The notes under the pieces were generated by a model. It ran no database searches, was not told where the DNA came from, and worked only from the letters and a program-made list of their open reading frames with translations. A program made the position numbers and the translations under genes. From NCBI GenBank assembly GCA_910579735.1, contig CAJTUZ010000006.1:1-64000 (forward strand): a stretch of DNA of 64,000 bases. The letters are read 5' to 3'. Position 1 is the first letter of the stretch. Each line of letters starts with the position of its first letter. The stretch is from an uncultured Lachnospiraceae bacterium. Its GTDB lineage: Bacteria > Bacillota > Clostridia > Lachnospirales > Lachnospiraceae. Positions 41,277-51,025 of the stretch are shown one piece after another.

Positions 41277-42746
41277 ATGAAGAAATATTTACAGAAACTG
41301 GGCAAGTCCCTGATGCTTCCCGTAGCGTGTCTGCCGATCTGCGGTATTTTAATGGGAATCGGGTACGCATGTTGTCCGGCGACGATGCAGGGCGGTGAGA
41401 TTGTCGGATTTTTGAATAAGTTTGGCTTCTTCCTCGTGAAAGCCGGCGGTGCATTGATCGATAATATGTCGATCCTGTTTGTTATCGGTGTCGGTGTTGG
41501 AATGTCAGATGACCATGATGGTACCTCAGGCCTGGCAGCACTTGCTTCATGGCTGATGATCACCAATCTGCTTTCCGTAGGTACGGTGACAACATTGATC
41601 CCTTCCGTAGCAGAAAATGCAAATAAAACACTCGCATTCTCGGCAATTGCCAATCCGTTTATCGGTATTCTTTCCGGTATCATCGGAGCAACCTGCTATA
41701 ATAAGTTTAAAAATACGAAGCTGCCGGAATGGATGTCATTCTTCAGCGGCAAACGCTGCGTAGCAATTGTTTCAGGTGTTGTTGCGATCCTTGCTTCTGT
41801 TGTCTTACTGTTTGTATGGCCTATCGTTTACGGTGCGCTGCTTGCATTAGGAAACGGTATCGTAAGCCTTGGTCCTGTAGGTGCAGGTATTTATGCATTC
41901 TTAAACAGACTTTTGATCCCGACAGGTTTACATCATGCGCTGAACAACGTATTCTGGTTTGATACGGTTGGTCTCGGTGATCTGACCCATTTCTGGGCAG
42001 GACATACAAGTGCGGATGTTTCCTGGAGCCTCGGTATGTATATGTCCGGTTTCTTCCCGTGTATGATGTTCGGTATTCCCGGTGCGGCACTTGCTATGGT
42101 TCATACGGCTAAGACCGGAAAGAGAAAAGTTGCAATTGGTCTGGTAGCTTCCGCAGCGCTTTGTGCATTTGTCTGTGGTGTTACGGAACCTTTTGAATTC
42201 GGATTTATGTTCCTTGCTCCGATTCTGTACGTGATCTATGCTGTATTATATGGTATTTTCACAGTGATCGTATCTGTGATCGGATTCAGAGCAGGTTTCA
42301 GTTTCTCGGCAGGAGCAACTGACCTTGTATTCTCGGCACCGTTACCTGCGGCACAGAATACATGGATGATCCTTCCTCTTGGTCTGGCAGCATTTGCTGT
42401 ATTCTATCTTGTTTTCCGTGTAGCGATCGTAAAACTCGATCTGAAGACACCCGGAAGAGAAGATGATGATGTGGAAGCAGAGAAGAAAGCAGTTCTTTCC
42501 AATGATAACTTTACAGAAGTTGCAGCGATCATTCTGGAAGGACTTGGCGGAAAATCCAATGTAACGTCTCTTGACAACTGTATTACAAGACTTCGTATGG
42601 AGATCAAGGACTATACACGCGTTGATGAGAAGAAGATCAAATCAGCAGGCGTTGCAGGCGTTATGAGAATAAGCAAAACATCGATTCAGGTTATCGTCGG
42701 TACAAAAGTACAGTTCGTAGCTGATGAAATGAAGAAAATGTTATAG
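41277..42746 (+). CDS. nagE: PTS EIICB, N-acetylglucosamine/glucose family
   Basis: A 489-residue permease. The EIIC domain (about 1-375, roughly ten TM segments) begins 'YLQKLGKSLMLPVACLPICGILMGIGYA' and has 'LIPTGLHHALNNVFW' and 'GVTEPFEFGFMFLAP'. The EIIB domain at the C-terminus has the phosphorylated C435 in 'LDNCITRLRMEI'. It has no IIA domain, so it depends on the upstream IIA. GlcNAc specificity is inferred from nagB and nagA downstream; glucose is the alternative. GATAAGGGGGTAGAG before the ATG gives a strong ribosome site. Confidence 0.85.
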   Translation: MKKYLQKLGKSLMLPVACLPICGILMGIGYACCPATMQGGEIVGFLNKFGFFLVKAGGALIDNMSILFVIGVGVGMSDDHDGTSGLAALASWLMITNLLSVGTVTTLIPSVAENANKTLAFSAIANPFIGILSGIIGATCYNKFKNTKLPEWMSFFSGKRCVAIVSGVVAILASVVLLFVWPIVYGALLALGNGIVSLGPVGAGIYAFLNRLLIPTGLHHALNNVFWFDTVGLGDLTHFWAGHTSADVSWSLGMYMSGFFPCMMFGIPGAALAMVHTAKTGKRKVAIGLVASAALCAFVCGVTEPFEFGFMFLAPILYVIYAVLYGIFTVIVSVIGFRAGFSFSAGATDLVFSAPLPAAQNTWMILPLGLAAFAVFYLVFRVAIVKLDLKTPGREDDDVEAEKKAVLSNDNFTEVAAIILEGLGGKSNVTSLDNCITRLRMEIKDYTRVDEKKIKSAGVAGVMRISKTSIQVIVGTKVQFVADEMKKML

Positions 42747-42785
42747 GTATTTTAAGGAATTAATATACCGAACCACCTAGCAGAG

Positions 42786-42812
42786 CGGAGGCCTTCGGGT
42801 CTCCGTTTCTTT
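42786..42812 (+). terminator. Intrinsic terminator after the EIICB gene
   Basis: CGGAGGCC at 42786-42793 and GGTCTCCG at 42798-42805 pair (one G-T) around a TTCG tetraloop, followed by TTTCTTT. It separates the PTS genes from nagBA and may set their relative expression, since no clear promoter for nagB was found in the following 75 bp. Confidence 0.85.
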
Positions 42813-42887
42813 CCGTAAACACGAGAATGTTCCGCAGAGCGTGGCATTCGTTGCTTTTTATATATCCGAAAAGGAGGAGATTTTATC

Positions 42888-43613
42888 ATGCAGATTATCA
42901 GAGCCAAAGATTATGAGGATATGAGCAGAAAGGCTGCCAATATCATATCCGCACAGATCCTTATGAAACCGGACTGTGTACTCGGACTGGCGACCGGCTC
43001 GACACCGATAGGCGCTTATGCACAGCTGGTGAAGCGCTGTCAGAAAGGGGATCTGGATTTTTCCAAAATAACGACAGTGAACCTGGATGAGTATAAGGGA
43101 TTGGACAGAGACAACGAACAGAGTTATTATTATTTTATGAACCAGAACCTGTTCGGCAAAGTCAATATTGATCTGTCCCGTACTTTTTTACCGGATGGAA
43201 CGGAAAGTGACAGCGATAAAGCGTGCCGCGATTACGATAAGATCATTGAAGAGGCAGGCGGCGCTGATCTGCAGCTTTTAGGACTTGGCCATAACGGGCA
43301 TATTGGTTTCAATGAACCCGGAGATGAGTTTGTTGCAAAAACACACTGTGTGGATCTGACAGAGTCTACGATAAAAGCCAATCAGAGATTTTTTGCATCG
43401 ATAGATGAAGTGCCGAAACAGGCTTATACGATGGGAATCCAGACGATCATGCAGGCGAAGAAAATTCTGGTAGTCGTAAGCGGAGCAGATAAAGCGGCGA
43501 TCGTAAAAGAAGCGTTCTTTGGCAGAATCACTCCTAAGGTACAGGCTTCCGTACTGCAGCTGCATAGAGACGTTATACTGGTAGCGGATGAGGCGGCATT
43601 GTCTGAAATTTAA
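42888..43613 (+). CDS. nagB: Glucosamine-6-phosphate deaminase
   Basis: A 241-residue NagB. Motifs are 'GLATGSTPIGAY' (phosphate loop), 'TVNLDEYKG' with catalytic D67, and 'GLGHNGHIGFNEPGDEF'. It converts glucosamine-6-phosphate to fructose-6-phosphate and ammonia. The AAGGAGGAGA ribosome site is strong. An imperfect inverted repeat (GAATG...CATTC near 42824-42850) precedes it and could be an operator. nagA follows after 38 bp. Confidence 0.95.
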   Translation: MQIIRAKDYEDMSRKAANIISAQILMKPDCVLGLATGSTPIGAYAQLVKRCQKGDLDFSKITTVNLDEYKGLDRDNEQSYYYFMNQNLFGKVNIDLSRTFLPDGTESDSDKACRDYDKIIEEAGGADLQLLGLGHNGHIGFNEPGDEFVAKTHCVDLTESTIKANQRFFASIDEVPKQAYTMGIQTIMQAKKILVVVSGADKAAIVKEAFFGRITPKVQASVLQLHRDVILVADEAALSEI

Positions 43614-43651
43614 AACTTGAAAAAACGGAATCAGAAAGGAGCGCGATTTGT

Positions 43652-44788
43652 GTGATTATTAAAAATGCCAGTGTTTATACAGAAGACGGGATTTTTGTAA
43701 CAAAAGATATTTATATTGAGGGCGATTCTTTTACGGACTGTGTGGAGAAAGTAACGGATAAAAGCGAGATCGATGCGTCGGACTGCTATGCGATACCGGG
43801 ACTGACAGATGTTCATTTTCATGGTTGTATGGGACATGATTTCTGCGACGGAACAAGAGAGGCCGTCGATGAAATGGCGTTGTATGAGGCGTCTGTAGGG
43901 GTAACGAATATCGTGCCGGCAACAATGACGCTTTCGGAAGAAATGCTCCTTACGATCTGTAAGACGGCGAAATCCTATGCGGAGGAAGGTTTTTTGCCTA
44001 AAAGGGCACGTTTTTACGGTATCAACATGGAAGGACCTTTTGTCGCTCCGGCCAAAAAGGGCGCACAGAACGGCGAATATATTCATGATCCGGATATTGC
44101 CATGTTTGACAGACTGAATGAAGCTTCCGGCGGGCGGGTGAAATTGCTGGCGATAGCGCCTGAGCAAAATGGTGCAATGGAACTGATCGAGAAAAAACAT
44201 CATGAGACGGTGATCTCCCTGGCACATACCTGTGCGGATTACGATACTGCCATAGAGGCATTTGAAAAGGGCGCAAGTCACGTGACACATTTATATAATG
44301 CCATGAATCCCTATACGCACAGGGCTCCGGGACCGATCGGCGCGGCGGCGGATAAAGAAAAGGCCGAAGTTGAACTGATCTGTGATGGCGTGCACATTCA
44401 TCCGGCTTCTGTCCGGACAACGTTTAAGATTTTCGGTGACGACAGGATCATTTTGATCAGTGACAGCATGCGGGCCACCGGATTGGAAGATGGCGATTAT
44501 ACGCTTGGCGGCCAGGCGGTCAAAGTTACCGGTAATCTGGCTACGCTTGCAGATGGAACGATTGCCGGTTCTGTAACGAACCTTATGGACTGCCTGCGGA
44601 CGGCAGTGCTCAAAATGGGCATTCCGCTTTCGTCTGCCGTAAAGTGTGCGGCCGTTAATCCTGCGAAATGTGTCGGGATATACGATGAACATGGCAGCAT
44701 TTCCGCCGGCAAAAAAGCTGATGTGGTGCTTTTGAAAAAGGCAGATCTGTCATCAAAACAGGTTATTATGAACGGGCAGCCTCTATAA
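43652..44788 (+). CDS. nagA: N-acetylglucosamine-6-phosphate deacetylase
   Basis: A 378-residue amidohydrolase. The metal-site motif 'DVHFHGCMGHDF' (H55, H57) is followed by 'INMEGPFVAPAKKGAQ', 'SLAHTCADYDTA', 'VTHLYNAMNPYTHRAPG' and 'LISDSMRATG' with the catalytic Asp. It removes the acetyl group from imported GlcNAc-6-P and feeds NagB. The GTG start at 43652 follows GAAAGGAG. The stop codon lies inside the terminator hairpin. Confidence 0.95.
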   Translation: MIIKNASVYTEDGIFVTKDIYIEGDSFTDCVEKVTDKSEIDASDCYAIPGLTDVHFHGCMGHDFCDGTREAVDEMALYEASVGVTNIVPATMTLSEEMLLTICKTAKSYAEEGFLPKRARFYGINMEGPFVAPAKKGAQNGEYIHDPDIAMFDRLNEASGGRVKLLAIAPEQNGAMELIEKKHHETVISLAHTCADYDTAIEAFEKGASHVTHLYNAMNPYTHRAPGPIGAAADKEKAEVELICDGVHIHPASVRTTFKIFGDDRIILISDSMRATGLEDGDYTLGGQAVKVTGNLATLADGTIAGSVTNLMDCLRTAVLKMGIPLSSAVKCAAVNPAKCVGIYDEHGSISAGKKADVVLLKKADLSSKQVIMNGQPL

Positions 44789-44803
44789 GAGGCTGTCCTT
44801 TTT
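44774..44803 (+). terminator. Intrinsic terminator of nagBA
   Basis: GGGCAGCCTCT at 44774-44784 pairs with AGAGGCTGTCC at 44788-44798 (11 bp, one G-T) with an ATA loop, then TTTTT. It covers the last codons and stop of nagA. Confidence 0.88.
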
Positions 44804-44872
44804 CGGTTGAAAAAATAGTAAATATGAAGTATAATATCAGGGCATTATTTTTTTGAAAGGCGGCAATGATAA

Positions 44873-46378
44873 ATGGCTGAAAAGGCAGATTTTGACAAGA
44901 AGAACGGCTTGGAGAACATACCGGAGCAGGAACCGCAAAGACAATACTGTTACATAAAACTGGCCGCAGAATATGTAAAAAGACTGGAAGAAGCGCTTGG
45001 CCGTAAGCCGCTTTGCGCAGTTACGACGTTCGGCTGTCAGATGAATGCCAGAGATTCCGAGAAACTGGCAGGCATTTTATTGCAGATCGGCTATCAGATG
45101 ACCGATTCGGAAGAAGAGGCGGATTTTGTCATCTATAATACCTGCACGGTCAGAGATAATGCCAATCAGAGAGTATATGGAAGACTTGGGGTTCTAAACA
45201 GTCTGAAAAAAAAGAAACCGCATCTTAAGATCGCCCTGTGCGGCTGTATGATGCAGGAAGAATCCGTGGTTGAGAAAATTAAGAAAAGCTATCGTTTCGT
45301 GGATCTGATCTTCGGGACACACAATATATATAAATTTGCAGAACTGCTGGTGACGGTATTTGAAAATGCAGAAAGCGGATATGAAACGGCGGATGCGAAA
45401 CCGGCGGGACATGCCCATAAGCATAATATGATCATCGATATCTGGCAGGAAACGAACCGGATCATAGAAGATCTGCCGGTAAACAGGAAATATCCCTATA
45501 AATCCGGTATCAACATAATGTTCGGCTGCAACAATTTCTGCAGCTATTGCATTGTGCCATACGTCAGAGGACGTGAAAGAAGCAGGGAGCCGAAGGAGAT
45601 CATTCGGGAGATCGAACGCCTTGCCGCGGATGGGGTAGTTGAAGTAATGCTGCTTGGGCAGAATGTCAATTCATACGGCAGAAATCTGGAACATCCGATT
45701 ACCTTTGCACAGCTGTTGACCGAAATAGAGAAAATTGAAGGAATTAAAAGGATTCGTTTCATGACCTCCCACCCGAAAGACTTATCGGATGAGCTGATCC
45801 GGGTCATGAAGGAATCGAAGAAAATATGCAGGCATCTGCATCTGCCGCTGCAGTCGGGTTCCGACAGGATATTACAGGCGATGAACAGAAGATATACGAA
45901 AGCACAATATCTTCAGCTTGTTTCCAAAATTAAGGCAGCGATTCCCGATATTGCCATTACGACGGATATTATCGTGGGATTTCCCGGTGAAACGCCGGAA
46001 GATGTGGAGGAAACGATCGATGTCATAAGAAAAGCAGGCTATGATAATGCATTCACGTTCATTTATTCCAAGAGGACAGGGACGCCTGCCGCTGCCATGG
46101 AAGATCAGGTGCCGGAGGAAATTGTCAGACCCTCCTTTGACAAATTGTTAAAAGTCGTACAGGATACGGCCAAAGAACGTGCGCTTCTGTTAAAAGGACA
46201 GGTTATGGAGGCGCTTGTGGAAGAGGTCAACGAACAGGATGCCACGCTTGTTACGGGGCGACTGTCCAACAACATGCTCGTACATTTTCCGGGGGACAGA
46301 TCGGATATCGGGAAACTTATGCAGGTTTCTTTGGACGAATGCCATGGTTTTTATTATACAGGGCATGTGAGAGAGTAA
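44873..46378 (+). CDS. miaB: tRNA-2-methylthio-N6-dimethylallyladenosine synthase
   Basis: A 501-residue radical-SAM methylthiotransferase. The N-terminal UPF0004 domain has cluster cysteines in 'TTFGCQMNARDSEKL', 'NTCTVRDNANQRVYG' and 'LCGCMMQEE'. The radical-SAM CxxxCxxC is in 'GCNNFCSYCIVPYVRGRE' near 217-234. The TRAM domain closes the protein. It adds the methylthio group to i6A37 in tRNA, the product of MiaA encoded further down the same operon. About 60 N-terminal residues precede the family core, as in other Clostridia. Confidence 0.95.
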   Translation: MAEKADFDKKNGLENIPEQEPQRQYCYIKLAAEYVKRLEEALGRKPLCAVTTFGCQMNARDSEKLAGILLQIGYQMTDSEEEADFVIYNTCTVRDNANQRVYGRLGVLNSLKKKKPHLKIALCGCMMQEESVVEKIKKSYRFVDLIFGTHNIYKFAELLVTVFENAESGYETADAKPAGHAHKHNMIIDIWQETNRIIEDLPVNRKYPYKSGINIMFGCNNFCSYCIVPYVRGRERSREPKEIIREIERLAADGVVEVMLLGQNVNSYGRNLEHPITFAQLLTEIEKIEGIKRIRFMTSHPKDLSDELIRVMKESKKICRHLHLPLQSGSDRILQAMNRRYTKAQYLQLVSKIKAAIPDIAITTDIIVGFPGETPEDVEETIDVIRKAGYDNAFTFIYSKRTGTPAAAMEDQVPEEIVRPSFDKLLKVVQDTAKERALLLKGQVMEALVEEVNEQDATLVTGRLSNNMLVHFPGDRSDIGKLMQVSLDECHGFYYTGHVRE

Positions 46379-46403
46379 AATACAGGAAAGATGGTAAGAG
46401 AAG

Positions 46404-49055
46404 ATGGCTGAACTGACTCCGATGATGCAGCAATATATGGAAACGAAGAAGGAATACCCGGACTGTATTCTCTTTTATCGTCTCGGTGATTTCTATGAGA
46501 TGTTTTTTGAAGATGCCCAGACCGCATCCAAAGAACTGGAGATCACGCTTACGGGGAAAAGCTGCGGATTAGAGGAACGCGCGCCTATGTGCGGCGTGCC
46601 TTATCATGCGGTGGATGGCTATCTGAATAAACTGGTGTCGAAAGGATATAAAGTAGCGATCTGTGAACAGGTAGAGGACCCTAAAGAAGTAAAGGGACTT
46701 GTAAAGCGGGAAGTCATTCGTATTGTTACGCCCGGAACCAATCTCGATATCCAGGCGATCGACGATTCAAGAAACAATTATATTCTCTGTGTTTCTTATT
46801 TCCCGGAGACGATCGGTATTTCTGCCGCTGACGTGACGACGGGGGACTACTACCTGACGGAAGTGGAAGACATCAGAAAATTGCAGGATGAGATCAATAA
46901 ATATGCGCCTTCCGAGATTATCTGTAATGAAGCTTTTCTTGTCAGCGGGTTTGATATCGACGACATCAAAAATCGTCTCGGCGTTACGGTCTACTCGCTT
47001 GCCAATCATTATTTTGATGATGATATCTGCAGAAAATGTCTGTTGAAACATTTCCGTGTCACAGCGCTTAAGGGGCTTGGCATCGAAGAATTTCCGGCAG
47101 GGCTGATTGCGGCCGGTGCATTACTGCAATATCTGCATGAAATGCAGATGACGTCGCTGGAGCATTTTACACATCTGTATCCGTATCTGACAAACAGATA
47201 TATGCTGCTTGACGGTGCAACAAGAAGAAATCTGGAGTTAATCGAGACCCTGCGTGAAAAGCAGAAAAAAGGTTCGCTGCTTGGCGTGCTTGATAAGACA
47301 AAAACGGCTATGGGCGGCAGGCTGCTGCGCAAATATATTGAACAGCCGCTGATCGATCAGGAGGAGATCGAAAAACGACTGGATGCCGTAGAAGAGCTTA
47401 TGCATAACAGTATGGTGCGGGACGAACTGCGGGAATATTTGAATCCGGTCTATGATATGGAGAGACTTCTTGGGAAAGTCAGCTACCGGACGGCCAATCC
47501 GCGTGATTTGATAGCGTTTCGCATGTCGCTTGAAATGCTGCCGTCCATCAAAACGGTACTGCAGGATACCCGAACGGAATTGTTGTCTGAAATCCAGGAA
47601 GAGATGGATGATCTGTCGGATCTGTTTCACTTAATAGATGATGCCATTATAGAAGATCCGCCGATCATCGTAAAGGAAGGCGGTCTGATCAAAGATGGTT
47701 TTCATGAGCGTATCGACGAACTGCGCCAGGCTAAGACAGAGGGAAAAAACTGGCTTGTCATGCTGGAAAATGAAGATAAAGAGCGGACGGGCATCAAGAA
47801 TCTGCGGATAAAATACAATAAAGTGTTCGGTTATTATTTTGAGGTAACGAATTCCTATAAAGATCTTGTTCCGGATGATTATATCAGAAAGCAGACGCTT
47901 GCCAATGCAGAACGTTATACGACCCCGCGGCTCAAAGAACTTGAAGATACGATCCTGAATGCGGAAGACAAGCTGTATTCGCTGGAATATGACGTTTTTT
48001 GTGAGATCAGGGAAAAAATTGCAGGACAGATCGAACGGATACAGAAGACGGCAAGGGCCATTGCCAAACTGGACGTTACGGCATCTTTTTCCTATGTAGC
48101 CGAACGGAATCACTATGTCAGGCCGGATCTGAATGAAAAAGGGATCATTAACATAAAGGATGGCAGACATCCGGTCGTGGAGCAGATGATTCCCAACGAT
48201 ATGTTTATTGCCAATGACGCTTATCTGGATAACAACAAACATTGTATCGCCGTTATCACAGGCCCCAATATGGCCGGGAAATCGACCTATATGAGGCAGA
48301 CGGCGTTAATTGTGCTGCTTGCGCAGATCGGTTCCTTTGTACCGGCCAAAAAGGCGGATATCGGCCTTGTGGACAGGATCTTTACAAGAGTCGGCGCATC
48401 GGACGACCTTGCCAGCGGACAGTCCACATTTATGGTGGAGATGAACGAAGTTGCCAATATTTTACGCAATGCGACATCCCGGAGTCTTTTGGTCCTTGAT
48501 GAAATAGGCCGCGGAACGTCCACTTTCGACGGACTGAGTATTGCGTGGGCGGTGATCGAACATATCAGCAACAGGAAGATTCTCGGCGCGAAGACGCTTT
48601 TTGCGACACATTATCACGAACTGACGGAATTGGAAGGCAAGATGGACAATGTCAACAATTATTGTATTGCCGTAAAAGAAAAGGGAGATGACATCGTATT
48701 CCTGCGAAAGATCATCAAAGGCGGCGCGGATAAGAGTTACGGCATTCAGGTTGCCAAACTGGCCGGCGTACCCGATATGGTCATCGACAGGGCTAAAGAG
48801 ATCGTCGGACAGTTGAGCGATAATGATATCACACAGAAAGTACAGAGCATAGAGATCAATATTAAGAACGAAAAGGCTAAGCCGGTCAAATATGACGAAG
48901 TGGATCTGACACAGATCTCTTTGTTTGACACGGTAAAAGACGAGGATGTTTTAAAAGAGCTTGAAGAGATCGACATTACGAATCTGACGCCTATGGATGC
49001 CCTGAATACGCTCTACAGGCTGCAAAACCGGTTGAAGAACCGCTGGCAGGCTTAA
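46404..49055 (+). CDS. mutS: DNA mismatch repair protein MutS
   Basis: An 883-residue MutS. The mismatch-binding motif 'YRLGDFYEMFFEDA' lies near 25-38. The ATPase has Walker A 'GPNMAGKSTYM' starting at residue 620, 'LVLDEIGRGTSTFDGLSIAW', and the 'ATHYHELTEL' switch. The C-terminal tail is slightly longer than in Bacillus. It lies 25 bp after miaB and 58 bp before mutL. Confidence 0.97.
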   Translation: MAELTPMMQQYMETKKEYPDCILFYRLGDFYEMFFEDAQTASKELEITLTGKSCGLEERAPMCGVPYHAVDGYLNKLVSKGYKVAICEQVEDPKEVKGLVKREVIRIVTPGTNLDIQAIDDSRNNYILCVSYFPETIGISAADVTTGDYYLTEVEDIRKLQDEINKYAPSEIICNEAFLVSGFDIDDIKNRLGVTVYSLANHYFDDDICRKCLLKHFRVTALKGLGIEEFPAGLIAAGALLQYLHEMQMTSLEHFTHLYPYLTNRYMLLDGATRRNLELIETLREKQKKGSLLGVLDKTKTAMGGRLLRKYIEQPLIDQEEIEKRLDAVEELMHNSMVRDELREYLNPVYDMERLLGKVSYRTANPRDLIAFRMSLEMLPSIKTVLQDTRTELLSEIQEEMDDLSDLFHLIDDAIIEDPPIIVKEGGLIKDGFHERIDELRQAKTEGKNWLVMLENEDKERTGIKNLRIKYNKVFGYYFEVTNSYKDLVPDDYIRKQTLANAERYTTPRLKELEDTILNAEDKLYSLEYDVFCEIREKIAGQIERIQKTARAIAKLDVTASFSYVAERNHYVRPDLNEKGIINIKDGRHPVVEQMIPNDMFIANDAYLDNNKHCIAVITGPNMAGKSTYMRQTALIVLLAQIGSFVPAKKADIGLVDRIFTRVGASDDLASGQSTFMVEMNEVANILRNATSRSLLVLDEIGRGTSTFDGLSIAWAVIEHISNRKILGAKTLFATHYHELTELEGKMDNVNNYCIAVKEKGDDIVFLRKIIKGGADKSYGIQVAKLAGVPDMVIDRAKEIVGQLSDNDITQKVQSIEINIKNEKAKPVKYDEVDLTQISLFDTVKDEDVLKELEEIDITNLTPMDALNTLYRLQNRLKNRWQA

Positions 49056-49113
49056 ACTATGTGAAATCATATGAAAAGGTAACCCAGCAAAGAGGAAGGC
49101 ATGGTAAATTGCG

Positions 49114-51012
49114 ATGAAGATAAATGTGCTCGATCATCAGACGATCGATAAGATTGCAGCGGGAGAAGTCGTGGAGCGCCCGGCAAGCGTTGTTAAGGAG
49201 CTTGTCGAGAATGCGATCGATTCCGGTGCAGATGCTGTTACCGTAGAAATCAAAGAAGGAGGCATTTCGTTTATCCGTGTGACCGATAACGGCGGCGGAA
49301 TTGAAAAGACAGAAATACGCAATGCATTCTTACGACATGCCACAAGTAAGATTACATCAGCAGAAGACTTGACTGACTTGGTCAGTCTGGGGTTTCGGGG
49401 AGAGGCGCTTGCCAGCATATCGGCCGTGTCCATGGTGGAAGCCATCTCCAAAACAGAGGAAGATCTGACCGGTGTTCGCTATGTGATAGAAGGCGGCATG
49501 GAGAAAGAATTGGAAGAGATCGGCGCACCGAACGGGACGACGATCATTGTCAGAAATCTTTTTTATAATACGCTGCCGCGTAAAAAGTTTTTGAAACAGC
49601 CGCAGACGGAAGGCTCTTATGTGGCAGATCTTATGGAACATCTGGCGTTGTCGCATCCGCAGATATCTTTTCATTTTATTGTTAACGGACAGAACCGGTT
49701 CCATACTTCGGGAAACCGGGATCTGAAAGAGATTATTTACCGCATTTACGGCAAAGATATTGCAGGAGCCATAGACGAGATCCATGTACAGAAAGAAGAT
49801 TTTGCGATCGATGGATTCCTCGGCAGGCCGGTCATCAACCGTTCTAACAGAAATTATGAGCTTTTTTATATCAACGGCAGATTCATTAAAAGCAATCTGC
49901 TCAGTAAGGCGTTGGAAGATAGCTATAAGGAATATCTGATGCAGCATAAATTCCCTTTTTGCGTACTGCATCTTACGATCGATACCAAACGGATCGATGT
50001 CAATGTTCATCCGACGAAAATGGAAGTGAGGATCGCCGGCGGACAGGAATTTTACGAACGTATGCGGGATATTATCTATGACTGTCTGCATATGCGTGAA
50101 ATGATACCGGAAATGACGTTTGATAAAGAACAGGGACGCAAAGACACGGGAAGGGACAGAAGCGAAAAAGAATCTGTTCCTGAACCGTTTGAAGTAAGAC
50201 GCATCAAACAGGAAAAAGAGATGCGTAAAAGACCGGAATCCGGACATGCAAAGGCGGCAGAACCCGCACCGTCAGCAGAACAGTCAGAGAACGTAAATAA
50301 GGTACCGGCAGAAAGAAAGCCTGACAGAAATGTGGTGCACGAACCGGCACGTTACGCTGCCGGGGGAAAACAGGCGGCGCCTCTGCAGCAGATGGAACTG
50401 TTTGACGATAAACTGCTTTCCGAAAAAGCCAGAGAACATTATGAGATCATCGGGCAGTTGTTTGATACATACTGGCTGATCTCATATCAGAATAAACTGC
50501 TGATCATTGACCAGCATGCCGCGCATGAGAAAGTAAAGTTTGAAAGGTTTATGAAACAGTTTCATGCACACAGTATCGTATCCCAGAATTTGAATCCGCC
50601 GGTGGTCGTGACGTTAAACGGTAAGGAAAAGGCCTGTCTTTTGCGCAATATGGAGCATTTCCTTGCCTTGGGATTTGTGATAGAGGAGTTTGGCGGAAAC
50701 GACTATGCGCTGAGCAGCGTGCCTATGGACTTGTACGGTTATCAGGAGGCCGAACTTTTTTATGAGTTGCTGGATGAACTGTCGGAAGAGACGGGAGCGG
50801 GAACACCCGATGGCATCCGGATGAAAATCGCCACATCTGCCTGTAAGGCAGCGGTAAAGGGAAATACCCGCATCAGCCATACAGAGGCAGAGGCGCTGAT
50901 TGATGAACTGCTTTCCCTTGAAAATCCTTATAACTGCCCGCATGGCAGGCCGACGATCATAGCAATGAGTAAATATGAATTGGAGAAAAAGTTTAAAAGA
51001 ATCGTAACATAA
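49114..51012 (+). CDS. mutL: DNA mismatch repair endonuclease MutL
   Basis: A 632-residue MutL. The GHKL ATPase domain has 'IDKIAAGEVVERPASVVKEL', 'VTDNGGGIEK' and 'SLGFRGEALASISAV'. A disordered charged linker lies at about 340-430. The C-terminal domain has the endonuclease motif 'DQHAAHEKVKFE' near 467, as expected in bacteria lacking MutH. The start ATG 49114 begins directly at the conserved 'INVLDHQTI', but its ribosome site is weak (AGAGGAAGG is about 15 bases away). Confidence 0.95.
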   Translation: MKINVLDHQTIDKIAAGEVVERPASVVKELVENAIDSGADAVTVEIKEGGISFIRVTDNGGGIEKTEIRNAFLRHATSKITSAEDLTDLVSLGFRGEALASISAVSMVEAISKTEEDLTGVRYVIEGGMEKELEEIGAPNGTTIIVRNLFYNTLPRKKFLKQPQTEGSYVADLMEHLALSHPQISFHFIVNGQNRFHTSGNRDLKEIIYRIYGKDIAGAIDEIHVQKEDFAIDGFLGRPVINRSNRNYELFYINGRFIKSNLLSKALEDSYKEYLMQHKFPFCVLHLTIDTKRIDVNVHPTKMEVRIAGGQEFYERMRDIIYDCLHMREMIPEMTFDKEQGRKDTGRDRSEKESVPEPFEVRRIKQEKEMRKRPESGHAKAAEPAPSAEQSENVNKVPAERKPDRNVVHEPARYAAGGKQAAPLQQMELFDDKLLSEKAREHYEIIGQLFDTYWLISYQNKLLIIDQHAAHEKVKFERFMKQFHAHSIVSQNLNPPVVVTLNGKEKACLLRNMEHFLALGFVIEEFGGNDYALSSVPMDLYGYQEAELFYELLDELSEETGAGTPDGIRMKIATSACKAAVKGNTRISHTEAEALIDELLSLENPYNCPHGRPTIIAMSKYELEKKFKRIVT

Positions 51013-51025
51013 CAGTTGGAGATGA

